The notes beneath the pieces were generated by a model. It was not told the origin of the DNA. It worked only from the letters and a program-made list of their open reading frames with translations, and did no database searches. Source: Agelas oroides (taxonomy: Eukaryota > Porifera > Demospongiae > Agelasida > Agelasidae). From it: a stretch of DNA of 64,000 bases. Below, in pieces: positions 47,086 to 59,400 of the stretch; the stretch's first letter is position 1; each line of letters begins with the position of its first letter. Made by a program: the position numbers and the translations under genes. The stretch lies in contig OX422185.1 of assembly GCA_949130485.1 (NCBI GenBank), forward strand, positions 339,501 through 403,500, in the 5' to 3' direction.

Positions 47086-49955
47086 ATGCGATTTTCGAAT
47101 TTGGACGCGGTTTTTACGGAAATACGTATACTTCCGTGTTATCAGGCTTGACTTTAACCCCTGGGCCACTGCAGATCTTTTGTAAGGAAAGCTGGGCGGG
47201 CCTGGGAACGAGGCTGACTTACGTACAGCAAACAAGTAGAGGTATAATATGAGAAAAGTCCTGTGTGGCTCATGATTGTAAATTACTTTAGCCAATGAAA
47301 CATTTATTTTGATGATGGTAACTGCATGTGTGGCTAGAATGACTCATGATTGTAAGTTTCTTGATTACTCTAGAAAAATTTATTTTTATGATGGATGATG
47401 GTAACTGCATAGTTACTGAAAATAACAGTTTCAGTGGCTGGAGTAATCAAGAAAGTTTTAAATATAATAGGATGTAAAATCTTTAAAGAGTTTTAGTGTA
47501 AATGTTTATAAAGGTTTCACTGTTCATGCTTGGACGTTCTGACTGGAGATCAATAGGATCACACAGAGCTGCATTTCCAGGCATGTTTGCAAAAGATCTA
47601 GCCCCCTGATAGACATAATAGAGGTTCTTAACAAGGCAAAGCTCAAGTGGCAACCTATCCACCCCATCATTTTGCTGTATGGCTGTACCCCAGTTGATAG
47701 GGCTGGTGGTGTAAAAAGTGAAGGCTTTACTTCTCTGATTCTCTGGTCATATGGAAATATCTTCTCTTGTTCATGCAAGATATAGATACACTACACACAC
47801 ACAAGGAAAATGCAAGCTACTGTGACTCTGACAGAAAGGAAGGGTACCTCTGCGCCTGCGCGCTTTGACCAGTAGCAGATAGCACCCTTGTAGGGTGAAC
47901 AACTGTTGCATGCTCCCTGCTGGATCTCTAGCACAGCAGTACTGTCCTTCAGTGTCTGTTTATTAATCACTCCTCCCCGTCTCAATCAACAGTTTTCCAC
48001 TCATGACCACAATGTAGTCTTGGCAACTGCAAATTCATTAGAGAATACTACTGCAAGACATACTATAAGTTGCATAATTTCATGATTATTATGCTAGTAA
48101 ATTCTGCAGTTTTGTTTATACTCAGAGCACTGTAGAAGGGGCACAGTACTCCATCGCTGGCATCAAACTTAAATGATACTACTGTTAGTAGATACAAGTA
48201 CAAATGCTTTTCGCATTCAATTCTTACTAGACATCTCACCAGCATTGAAGCGAGAACTACAGTTTGATGTTACCTTGTTCTTTTTTCAAGTTTCCTGAGA
48301 TAGGCTAATACACAGTAAGCTATAGCTCTGTCCAGGTGTGTAGCACCAATTCAGAAGAGAATAAGGTAAGCAAGCTACTAAGGGCTGCATGCATTTTAAA
48401 TGTCGGGTACAATGGCCTGTATTCAATGTTGGAAAATATCACTTGTGACCATTTGTGAGCTGACCATTGAGCTGCTGCATGTTGGGATAAGTGGGATCTA
48501 TAATATCCTCAGCTCAGTTTTATCTTATCAGTTTTACATAGTTGCCTACGCTTTAGATAAAATTGGCAACATTTTAAGATTCATATCAATCTGCATGGGA
48601 GACGACTGACATGACTAGAAGCTTTGGCTGGGATGGCAGTGAAGGTACATGTACATAATATGTTGCATGTACAATGTACACCTTAGAGTAATTCCATGTA
48701 CTTTATTCCAGTGTACACAATAGTGGAATTATCTCATATTCCCTTCATTTCTACTCCCTCCCATCCTTCCCCCTCTCTCCCTCCTGTCCCTCCCTCCTGT
48801 CCCTCCCTCCCATCCCCCCATCCCCCACTCCCTGTCGGTGATCTGCAATCCCTCCCCCTCCCTCCCTCCCTTCTCCCTCCTCCCCCCCTTCCCTCTCTCC
48901 TCTCCCCTCCCACCACCCCTCCCTCCCTTCTCCCTTGGGGAATGAATACATAGCCACAGAAGCAGAAGCTCTCAAAGAAGAATCTGTGGCTTCTATAGTA
49001 GAATTTATTTCGAGGTTGATGTGCTGAAACTTGTCCCAACTGCAGTAAGGGGTTAGAAATGACGAAAATGTGAAAGTACTTACTAGATGCTTTGCAATTC
49101 CATGAGCGATCAAAATTCCTGGCTGCATTGATATTTCCTCGTTGATAAAATTTCCGAGAAAATTTTATCTCAGTGATAATATTTTCGAGCAATCAAATTC
49201 ATCGTAAAAATACCTTGAAAAAGGTTATCTTTCAAGCAACGCAAACCAAACTTTTATTTCCACTAAAGGGAAGACTACTGAACATTAGCATGAACCACTT
49301 CTGTTCATTATACTGTACAGACTACAGGAGGGTTGAAAGAGTCTCTTGCTTCAATGCTGGCAAGATGTCGTAAAAATTAATCTTTCGTACATGTATGATC
49401 CCTTTATTATACCGTTCAAGACCAACAACAGTAGTACTAGTGAAATTTTGATGCCAGTGATGGAGTACTTGTACCCTTCCTACAGTGCTTTGAGTACAGC
49501 AACACTGCAGAATTTACCAGCATAATTATTATGAGAATTTGCAACTTACACTTACAGTAGACATCATCAACATGAGAATTCTAGTGCAGTTGTCAGGACT
49601 ACAATGCTGGGAATGACTGTAAAACACGTTGATCGCTGAGATGAGGAGGGGTGATCCGGCATTATTAAAACAGGCACTGGAGGACAGCACTGCTATGTTG
49701 GAGATCCAGTAGCGAATAAATTTTATGCCCAGTTGCTCACCTATCCACGAGGAGCGGTCTGCTACCATTCAAAGCGTGTGGAGGTAGCTACCACAGTAGA
49801 GCTTTCCATGTTTCCATGTGTGTGTGCAGCATATCTGCCATATTATCATGCAGTTGGCAAGCGTACAGAAGGGGTTAAAGTCAATGTTAGTAACACGGAA
49901 ATATACGTATTTCCGTAAAAACCGCGTCCAAATTCGAAAATCGCCTAGAGCATGA
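47085..49955. mobile_element. 2.9-kb foldback element
   Basis: The ends are inverted repeats of about 80 bp (CGATTTTCGAATTTGGACGC, then a run through ACGGAAATACGTATA and GACTTTAACCCCT), flanked by CCTAGAG on both sides. Inside, 47820-48300 and 49370-49860 are also inverted relatives of each other. A pyrimidine-rich block lies near the middle (48755-48935). No transposase frame is visible. Confidence 0.75.
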
Positions 49956-49957
49956 GT

Positions 49958-50378
49958 TCTTAGAATAGCCTCGTTCCCAGGCCGTTCCCGGCTCCAGTTT
50001 TGATCGCTTGCAGTATAAAAACGGAGGGAAGGCCTGGGAGAAAGAGTCACGTGCGTGACGTCAGGTAGACGTGAGGGGGGCGGTGCCCGATCCGCGATCG
50101 TTGTAACTCACAAACTTTGCGTTGATCAGCCTCAAGTCTACCAAACAACGAGCTGTATTGACACTGTATTTCGAATGCTACAGTCTCAAGTTCTTGGACA
50201 AGATATTACAGGAAGGACCTCGAGATTCTTCGTCGGGCACCGCCCCCCCTCACGTCTACCCTCACGTCTACCTGACGTCACGCACGTGACTCTTTCTCCC
50301 AGGCCTTCCCTCCGTTTTTATACTGCAAGCGATCAAAACTGGAGCCGGGAACGGCCTGGGAACGAGGCTATTCTAAGA
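49958..50378. mobile_element. 420-bp palindromic element
   Basis: Arms of about 150 bp are exact or nearly so, running from TTAGAATAGCCTCGTTCCC through GGAGGGAAGGCCTGGGAG to ACGTGCGTGACGTCAGGTAG, then inverted. A second, 65-bp palindrome of the same AGCCTCGTTCCCAGGC family follows at 50396-50460. Confidence 0.8.
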
Positions 50379-50462
50379 GGGTGGGGCGCTGATTCAGCCT
50401 CGTTCCCAGGCCCCGTCCGAAAAATCGGAATTTTTCGGGCGGGGCCTGGGGACGAGGCTAGG

Positions 50463-52760
50463 CTCATTATGGCTGTCTCTGCTAAGTTCTAACCTTCTCC
50501 CCACTTACAGTGTGTCGACTGGGAGAAAACAATCTTCCCGCCACATGTTGTGTGAAGGAGGGGGGACGGTGAGATGCCATAATTTTGATATCAACAGAAC
50601 GTTACGATTGATAATCTATACTCTAATTTATATGGGTTAAAGTTGCACAACAGATAGTAGAGGAAGTTATCGATGTTCGGACACCAGCGATAATCGGACG
50701 CTCGTACACGGATACTAAGCCACGCAGATACTGGGTTATGCCACTGAAAGGAAGGTGGTGTCCACCGTATCCGGCGACTGAAAAATGGAGCTCGATCGTC
50801 AATCCCCGCTTGTGCAAGGGGTGATTAACGTACAATTTCGGACCATACGATAACCGGATGAAGTAATGTGTTTTCGGACGCCGCTTCCTGCTCCCTTTCT
50901 GAAGCAACTCTCGGCAAGATTTCAGCACTGTTGGCAAGCTGCAAGACCTTGCTGCTGCACGCCTGATATTCGTCCCCATAGCTGCCTTGGGCGCGGAGGG
51001 GTGTTGCCGAAAATTGAGTGGGTTGCTCCATCAATGATCGGACAGTGGATTTACGTATTTTTTCGCCGTGGACACCCCCAGTTATGCAATACGCAAACAA
51101 TACTAGTATCATTGGAATCCACAGGTCCTTACCAACGTAACGGTGCAAGTCTCGTCTTAATGCGTTGTGTGGTTCTCGAGATACGATCGTTCTTGATTCA
51201 TGTGCTTCAGAAATTTAGTTTCCTGTAACTAGGCCCGTATGAAGGCGAAAAAACAATTGTATCTCGAGAACCACGCAACGCATAAAGATGAGACTTGCAC
51301 CATTACGTTGGTAAGGACCTGTGGATTCTAATGATACTAGTATTGTTTGCCTATTGCATAGCTGGGGGTGTCCACGGCGAAAAAATACGTAAATCCACTG
51401 TCCGATCATTGATGGAGCAACCCACTCAATTTTCGGCAACACACCTCAGCGCCCAAGGCAGCTACGGGGACGAATATCAGGCGTGCAGCAGCAGGGTCTT
51501 GCAGCTTGCCAACAGTGCTGAAATCTTGCCGAGAGTTGCTTCAGAAAGGGAGCAGGAAGCGACGTCCGAAAACACATTATTTCATCCGATTATCGTATGG
51601 TCCGAAATTGTACGTTAATCGCCCCTTGCACAAGCGGAGATTGACGATCGAGCTCCATTTTTCAGTCGCCGGATACGGTGGACTCCACCTTCCTTTCAGT
51701 GGCATAACCCAGTATCTGCGTGGCTTAGTCTTTGTGTACGAGCGTCCGATTATCGCTGGTGTCCGAACATCGATAACTTCCTCTAAAACACTAGCAGTAT
51801 GCTAAGGAGTTTTAGATGGACATGCAACTAGGGCATTTTCTGATGTGGAAATTTTTCCAGGGTGGGTGATACTCAACTGCTTCACAAATAAGGAAGAACA
51901 GTAGCTCAGTATCCTCAACTCATGGCAGTATCCACTGAGTGAGTTTTGTTCCAAGCAAACAAGGACTGCTCTTAGTGAACCAACTTCACCTTTCACTAAG
52001 GACCACTATGGTAGACATTCAAGTACCAAACCTTCCAACCTCCTCTTAGTTTCATTCCCAGCCAAACTTTTCACATGCTATGCATAAAAATTGTGTGTGG
52101 ACACTTTCAGTACGTAGGAAACCTGAGGCCTAGTTATAAATGTATAGGAATTATGTTGCACCAATCAGATTGCTCTGTCATTTAACGCCTACAATTACTG
52201 ACCTGACCTGTATGTTATCTGGCCCCAGTTTTCCTAATGAAAAGTGTCCAGATCCTATATATTTTTCTGTGGTGCGGGACATGCGTCTGGAGTAGTGTTG
52301 TCTGTGAATGTGGGTGTGGTCCTTCCCCTTCACGAGTGTGCATTAAAATCTACTGGTACTATTGCATGTTGCAGTTGTATAATGCTTTTGGACAATATTT
52401 ATTACTGATGAGAGTAAACACTAGCTCTTGCTCTTTCCACATGCATGAACTGAATACTGAAAGTGAGAGCCTAAATACCACAGGTACTAAGAATTTATCT
52501 GCATATGAGTGAATAAATAAACTCTCCTACTGTCCTACACTTTGTGGCTTACAGTGCTAACTTGAATGGACATAGTACATGTACACTGCACTGCCTAGTA
52601 GGACAGCCTGAGGAGAACCTGGGAATGAGGCTAGCCTCCTGGAAATTTGACCATTGTTCAGGAGCGTATTTAAACACCAAGTTAGCCCTTTTGAGCCTTC
52701 CCTATCAGGACGCTGATCAAGTGGCTTTGAATACTGTATTTATTCAAATAAAACACATGA
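50463..52760 (-). repeat. Displaced upstream flank of copy B
   Basis: Similar to 500-1740 (unit 0) and 18650-19700 (A), but interrupted by the long hairpin element at 50653-51786. There is no recognisable gene; the matching spacer continues to 54870. Confidence 0.75.
50653..51786. mobile_element. 1.1-kb near-perfect hairpin (foldback) element
   Basis: Two arms of about 550 bp are inverted copies around a centre near 51230. The outer ends are GAGGAAGTTATCGATGTTCGG and its inverse. The same frame is therefore open on the minus strand of the left arm (50825-51148) and the plus strand of the right arm (51295-51618), with only a handful of differences. These mirrored frames are not likely genes. 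Host flank resumes with ACACTAGCAGTATGC. Confidence 0.85.
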
Positions 52761-53573
52761 ATCCAATCTAGCGCAAGAAATTCAATTCTGGGAATTTATG
52801 GGTGGACCCAACTTAGCGCAAGTCTCCACTAATTAATTTTGTGTTGATCTATTTCAGCGCAATACCAAGAATGAAGCCTCTCAGTTGTCCCAGTCAGTTT
52901 ATTTTTGACAACAAAGACCGGTCAAGAACAATTTCCAGGAAAAAGAGCTAAGACCTTTTGTTGCTGCAGTTGCTACTGTCTACCAAGAACCTCACTTCTG
53001 GTGAACTGAATTAAGGGACTCTTTGCATTTCTGTTTGACCAAATAAATTTTTTCGCTTGAATCCATTGCAACGCATGATCTAATCTAATTTATGGGTGGA
53101 TCTAACTTAACACATGTCCACTCACATTTGCATGCGTTTTATTCGAATAAATACGGTAATTATATATTTGCTCTTCTCCAATAGCTCCAGAACAGGACTG
53201 ACTTCAGATATAGCCCTGCGACCAACAAAACAAAGCAAAGAAGAATGCTCCATTTAGTGAGCACCATAGTCTCCACTCTCTCTCTTCCTTCACTCTCTTG
53301 CTTGCTCTTCCCTTCTTCCTCTTGCTCTCATCCCTACCTTCCTTCTTCATCTTCCTTTCTCACTTCTCCCTCAGTCACTCTTACCTTCCCATTTCTTCAC
53401 TTTCTTACTCCTCCCTCTCACTCCTCACTCAATTCTCTCAGAGCTTATCTCCCTCTTTCATTCCTTCCTCCCGGCCCCTTTTCTTAATTCTTCCCCTCTC
53501 TGTCTCCCGGACCTCTCCACACACATCTCCCTTCACATCCTTGCACTCTCGCACACACGCACGTACACACACA

Positions 53574-53648
<75 letters not shown>

Positions 53649-54171
53649 ACACAAACACACAAACACAGTACAGTACAGTTGCTGAAACCAGGTGGGAGGG
53701 AACTAATGGACTCTCTGAGCAGTACGTGTTGAGAACATTCTCTCACAAGGACACAACCACCCGACTATACATACATTGTGTGTGTGACATTGTGCATAGT
53801 GTGTATTATAACTTGTCTTTCAGTCCACTCCTCCCCTTTGCCCCCTTGACTCTTACCCCTCTAACCTCACCTCTTCCCCACTTCCCTTCTTTATCCTGCA
53901 TGTGGTGGTGGTGGAGATGGTCGCACACAAGCCCCCCCCCCCCCCCCCCCCCCCCTCCCCCATCCCCCCCCACACACACACTCACACACAGAAATCATTC
54001 TCACACAGAGACACAACCTCCCCACTACAGTATGTCGGTTGGATAGTGGATAGGAGGTTAGAGGGCTGTGATGTGTGCAAAACCAAAGCTCAAGAACACA
54101 ACAGGATATTGATATGGTACACTATATCATGCTCTCCTCCCCCACCAACGTACTCTTCACTCCTTTCTTCC

Positions 54172-54206
<35 letters not shown>

Positions 54207-54870
54207 AGATGTCTTCCACCATGTGTTTGGAGACTGGTTAACCCTAGCCCTAGCCTCGTACCCAGGCCACGTGGCCTGGGTACGAGGCTAGGTTAACCCT
54301 TAGTCACATGACTCAAAGCCATTGATCAATAATGCAAGAGGCATGTACTAGTGATGAGTAGGTATCGGCTACATCTTTGAACACAAGTATTAATATCTGC
54401 ATATTGACTTCCCCTCAAAGCTGTAAATACCATAACACTGCTAATATACTGCTATGTCTATATATTCAAGTTCTGAATATTGCTGCTGTAGTACCGTCAC
54501 GTTCCTAAAAGATGGTTGCTAAGAATCAATCCTCACTGGCCACTGTTAAGGTGGAAATGAACCCAGCACCACACCAGTCTCATGCACACCCCACATACAG
54601 TCTGGGCATGAGACTAGTACCACACCACACATGCAGTTAATTGGTATGTACATCAACTAGAACTAAGTAAGATACAGCATACACATTAACAATAATGTAA
54701 GCAGTCAAACTATGGAGTATGTGTATATAAATGCATGGTATAATACAAATCAACACCACATATGGTTGTGCAATAAGGATGAACGGTGATATAACAACAA
54801 TAGAATATTATGTACACTACATGAAAATATACAGCAGTAATATTACAATTTGAAAGCTACAAAAATTACT
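52760..54870. other. Spacer before gene C with microsatellites
   Basis: No gene is seen. It holds pyrimidine-rich sequence (53275-53480), a CA microsatellite (about 53567-53645), a C-run (53932-53955), a CT run (54174-54202) and a 54-bp palindrome of the AGCCTCGTACCCAGGC family at 54243-54298. It corresponds to 1740-3780. Confidence 0.7.
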
Positions 54871-54874
54871 GTAG

Positions 54875-56491
54875 TTAGTGGTTAGTTGAATGCTGAAATT
54901 TCTGTAAATACCGAGCCACAATATGATTGCCCTTGGTTTCAGCCAACTGACGAGGTGTTGCATTATGTCGACCTCTTATGTTAGGAGGACACTTCAGCTC
55001 CTCAACAAAGAACTGAACTACTTGTAGGTGGCCATGTTCTGCTGCAGTGTGGAGAGGAGTGTTCTTCCAAATGTCTCTTTGGTTTGGATTACAGTGTTTC
55101 TCTAACGTGAGGAATTTCACAATGTCTAAAAGTCCATGGTATGCAGCACAATGAAGTGGTGCATGCTTCTTGCTATCCAAACATGATGGGTCACAGCCTT
55201 GTTCATCGATCAAATACTTCATAATGTTCAGATGACCCCCTTCAGCAGCATAATGAAGAGGGGTACCACCATGCTGGCCTGGAGTGTTTGGACTATATTT
55301 CAGATCAATGATGAAGAATTTAAGTATTTCCAAGCGCCCATTGCGTGCTGCCCAATGGATAGGAGTGGCAGCATAACAGTTTCTAGATGTTGCACTACAG
55401 TGCTTTTCCAAGGTAAGGAATTTCACGATGTCCAAATGTCCATTGCATGCAGCACGATGAAGTGGTGTTTCTTTTTTTCTATCCAAACATGATGGGTCAC
55501 ATCCTTGCTCATCAATCAAATATTTGATAATGTGCAGATGACCCTTCTCAGCAGCATAATGAAGAGGGGTACCACCATGCTGGCCGGGAGTGTTTGGACT
55601 ACATTTCAGATCAGTGATGAAGAATTTAAGTATTTCCAAGTGGCCGTAGCGTGCTGCCCAATGGATAGGAGTGATACCAGAAGAGTTTCTAGATGTTGGA
55701 CTGCAGTGCTTTTCCAAGGTAAGAAACCTCACAATGTCTAACTGCCCATTGCCTGCAGCACAATGAAGTGGGGTCTGTCTGTCTCCATCCAAACATGATG
55801 GGTCACATTCTTGTTCATCTATCAAATACTTCATAATGTGCAGATGACCCCACAAAGCAGCACTATGAAGAGGAGTGCGACCAAGAAAGCCTGGAATCTT
55901 TGGACTACATTTCAGATCAGTGATGAAGAATTGAACTACGTCTATATGGCCCTTCAGTGCAGCAAGGTGTAAAGGAGTGTATTTCTTCTTTGTTGTTAGT
56001 GAAGGCATGAGGTCCTTCATTGGTTTGTACTTCTCAATCTCCTCAGTCAGAAATTTGACAGTGTCGAGGCACCCACCTTCACAACTAACGTGTAATGAAG
56101 TCCATCCATTCTCATCCTGACACAGAAGTTCTACCTGCTGCTCAGTAACAAGATACTTGACCACATCAAGATGAGAATGTTGAGTAGCATAATGAAGAGG
56201 TGTTCTTCCATGATGACCTGGACATGCAGGGTTACAGTTTCTCTCATCAATGAAATACTTGAGTATATCTAAACTCCCTCCCTGTGCAGCTGCGTGAAGA
56301 GCCGTGTTTCCGTACACATCTTTCTGAAGTGGATTTTGGTGCTCCTTGTCCGTAAGAAACTTGACTCCCTCCAGATCATCTCTCCTGGCAGCAAGGTGTA
56401 GTTGAGGTATACTCCCAGTTAACTGATGCCCACTAGATACCTGAAGTGTGCTTTCCTCGTCCAGTTCATCCAGTTCTTTAGATAAAGGGTC
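54875..56491 (-). CDS. Gene C terminal exon: about 15 ankyrin repeats
   Basis: The acceptor is CAACACAG|GACCC, phase 0, and the exon is open for 538 codons to TAA. It has the same first five repeats and last two repeats as A. The middle consists of three-repeat blocks: T-P-L-H-Y-A-A-E..., T-P-L-H-R-A-A..., T-P-I-H-W-A-A-R.... Each block is about 100 residues and is repeated almost unchanged, so growth was by block duplication. Confidence 0.92.
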   Translation of the reverse strand, partial: DPLSKELDELDEESTLQVSSGHQLTGSIPQLHLAARRDDLEGVKFLTDKEHQNPLQKDVYGNTALHAAAQGGSLDILKYFIDERNCNPACPGHHGRTPLHYATQHSHLDVVKYLVTEQQVELLCQDENGWTSLHVSCEGGCLDTVKFLTEEIEKYKPMKDLMPSLTTKKKYTPLHLAALKGHIDVVQFFITDLKCSPKIPGFLGRTPLHSAALWGHLHIMKYLIDEQECDPSCLDGDRQTPLHCAAGNGQLDIVRFLTLEKHCSPTSRNSSGITPIHWAARYGHLEILKFFITDLKCSPNTPGQHGGTPLHYAAEKGHLHIIKYLIDEQGCDPSCLDRKKETPLHRAACNGHLDIVKFLTLEKHCSATSRNCYAATPIHWAARNGRLEILKFFIIDLKYSPNTPGQHGGTPLHYAAEGGHLNIMKYLIDEQGCDPSCLDSKKHAPLHCAAYHGLLDIVKFLTLEKHCNPNQRDIWKNTPLHTAAEHGHLQVVQFFVEELKCPPNIRGRHNATPRQLAETKGNHIVARYLQKFQHSTNH

Positions 56492-59400
56492 CTGTGTTGT
56501 AGTTCAATTTAGAATTTGCAATCACTTACTGAGACAATATCTAATGTAATATTAAGGGTGGTTGGAACTAACAACTGTGTTGATCCAAAAGTATGCAAAA
56601 GCTGTTGTCCTAAAACAACCTGAACAATTATTTTGATGACCTAAAGCCACTTACTGACACCACAGGAGCACACAGCACCTGGTTATGAAGGCGGCAGTGA
56701 TTCAGAGCTAAGTGCCGGCTTGACAGATGAAGAGTTTGACCGGCCCGGAACTAACCGATAACGTGCCAACTGTTCCGAGCTAGAAGACCTCCTTTGTGAC
56801 TGTTCACTATCTCTTGCATACATACCATGATGGCAGCAAGGACAATTTTTCAATGCTACAAGGTATGTGTGAGCTTCAGTTTTATTTATGCATGTAATGT
56901 AAGTCAGTATCTGTGCACGTACTAAGAATGTCTGCACATGTAAACAGTTGCCATGGTTTTGTAAGTGTATTATCTCTGTATCAGTGTTTGTGACAAGGAG
57001 TCCAGCTCCTCAGCCACAATGCTAATGGTAAGATTCAAAGTTGCACATATGTACAGCAGGCATCACTGAAGAACACTTAGAAGAGTCCACACACAATTAT
57101 TAATTGCTTCTGCACTATTACATACTTTTCTCACTCACAATTCTAGCATTACGATGAACACTCACTGACCTCTTCATCATCAGAAAACATGCATGAACTT
57201 CTGTCGTCTGTAATAATACTGACCCCCATGGCAGAGTCTGCATCAATGTCGTGTATTGTTAGTGCTGCCTGAAACACTGAGGCCCTCAGCTCTGCAAAAA
57301 ATTCTAAAATGGAAGCCATGTCACGGCATATCAAGCCACTGAAGTGAGATGAAATATGATTTACACCACAAAGCTCAATCCAGAGATACTATATAGAAAC
57401 TATTTGTATTTTATCGTTCACAGAGTTACATGCCCTCTTCCTTTTGTGGTTGATATGTGGTTATGTGTAAAATGTCAACTTTTTGCCTTCAGCAACAGAT
57501 TTTGAAGGAAAACGTGTAGCAGTAAAGCGAACAATAAAAACTTGAAGTATTCACTTGAGTGTTGTGTGTTCATTAAACAGTAGTACAAATGATATGGTAA
57601 TTAGTCTGTAACTTAAGCTCTGTATAATGTAGCGTACGGTCATTATGGCCATGATTTTGCTATTTTCTTTCATTACGCACAAACACATTTACTATGAACA
57701 ACTAACATTTGTCTATCTACAGGTGGCATTCTTGTCTTTTAACTTTGTCTGATTGAACAGAGCAGGGTCATTCAATACCCATGTTTCACGAGGCCATAAT
57801 AGGTAGACTGTCGCTTATATGGCCACCGTGTGCTAACTGAGGAATCAAAGAGTTAAATTTACAAACAATTTAACCCTCAATAGACTTTAGCTACTGGATA
57901 CGCCATGCAAATTTATCTGTTCAGTACAATCTTCTGATCCAGCACAGGAGCCCCTTCTGTCTAATAAAATTCATAACACATTAATTTATATACATTTTAT
58001 ATGTACAATGAACAGAATTCTTTACAATTCGATGAGCTTTGTTCCAGTGACAACAGAGCATGCCAAAGCGCTCTACAAACTGAGATTAGTACTTGTAAAT
58101 GCAAAAGGATCCAATACTACGTAGCTCTCTAGAGTTACCATGCAGGAGACTGTGACGCAAATATCGTCCGTGACATGTTTGCCGCCAACAGCTTTAAAAG
58201 ATATTTCTCTGATACCTGAAAATGCAGACGCCCTGTTTTTTTCATGCACTATGTTACCTAAGCATTACTGCGCACAGTGGCGTAGCCAGGTCATTGGTAT
58301 TGGCCGGGCACCTGCTGTACGCTAGCCCATTAGCCTCTAGGGAGTCTAACAACACTAGCGCTCATGCACGCTTTGCGTGAGATCGCATGACATTAGCGGG
58401 ACGAACATGGTGCTTTGGCCGGGCACGTGCCCGGCCAGGCGCGGCCTTCGCTACGCCACTGACTGCGCATATGCAGGAAAAGTGGAATTGCTTAGTACTC
58501 AGAAAATGCTAAATACAGTAAGTGGCCATAATAGGGGACCGTACCCTATGTCTACAGTCTACACACCCGTACAGTATTCCTGGCTCACCAGTGTCTTCTG
58601 GTTCAGATCCATTCTTATCTCCCTATGAATGAATGGAAAGAAGAATTTATTCAATGGTGTGAGTTGAAATAGAGGAAAGTGAAAAGCTGGCAGTCACTGA
58701 GGATTGACCCCAGGGCTACTTGAGCTGTCAGTGGTCTGACAATGAGTTGCAACCACCAAGCAACTACCAGCTCTTGCAATCCTCTTTATGTATATGTAGG
58801 TGTTGAATGCTTTGTACACCAGTGACGTGCATGACTACACAATACCTTGGCAGCAAACTGATAGTCTCCACAGGTCAATCTGATCACACCCTCTGCTGCC
58901 AGGGCCCTCTCTTGCTCACTGGACAGTGGAAATATATCCTGTTGCACAAATGAAGGTAGCTGGAAGATGAGCTGCAAACACCCCTCCTCCACTCGACAGA
59001 GACGTAAAACACTTTGTGGTGAAACATGTAAAATTCTACTAAGTCTGTATTCAAAATTCTCTAGCTCTTCCACAGTAAATTGGTCATATGCTGAATCAAC
59101 TTTCAAAACTAAATCAGTGTGATCAGCATTGCTCAGAGGTCCATAGACTGGGGGACATTCAAAAATTCTTCGCTTAGAATATTGGTGAAAATCTTTCTTG
59201 TAGTTCTGAAGCTCATCTCTGTCCTGATCTGTACCGAGCCCATTGACAATGTGCTCAATCACATGGTAGTTAAAAAAAGAAAAATAGTCTTTAATTATGT
59301 AAAGCACTTTTTCGATAGTTCCTGCATTCCAAAGTTCTTTGGAGAAGGTTGTAAGCAGAGGTTTCTGAGAATCTTTGAAGACTGGGTCAAATACCCCCAG

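Noticed and set aside
50825-51618. Two 107-codon frames that look like paralogous genes facing away from each other
   Set aside because: They are the two arms of one hairpin element; coding capacity is mirrored by the inverted repeat.
53298-54296. Open frames rich in His-Thr, Val-Cys or Ser-Leu
   Set aside because: They translate CA, CT and C-run microsatellites; the same happens at 2658-3199 and 34346-34567.
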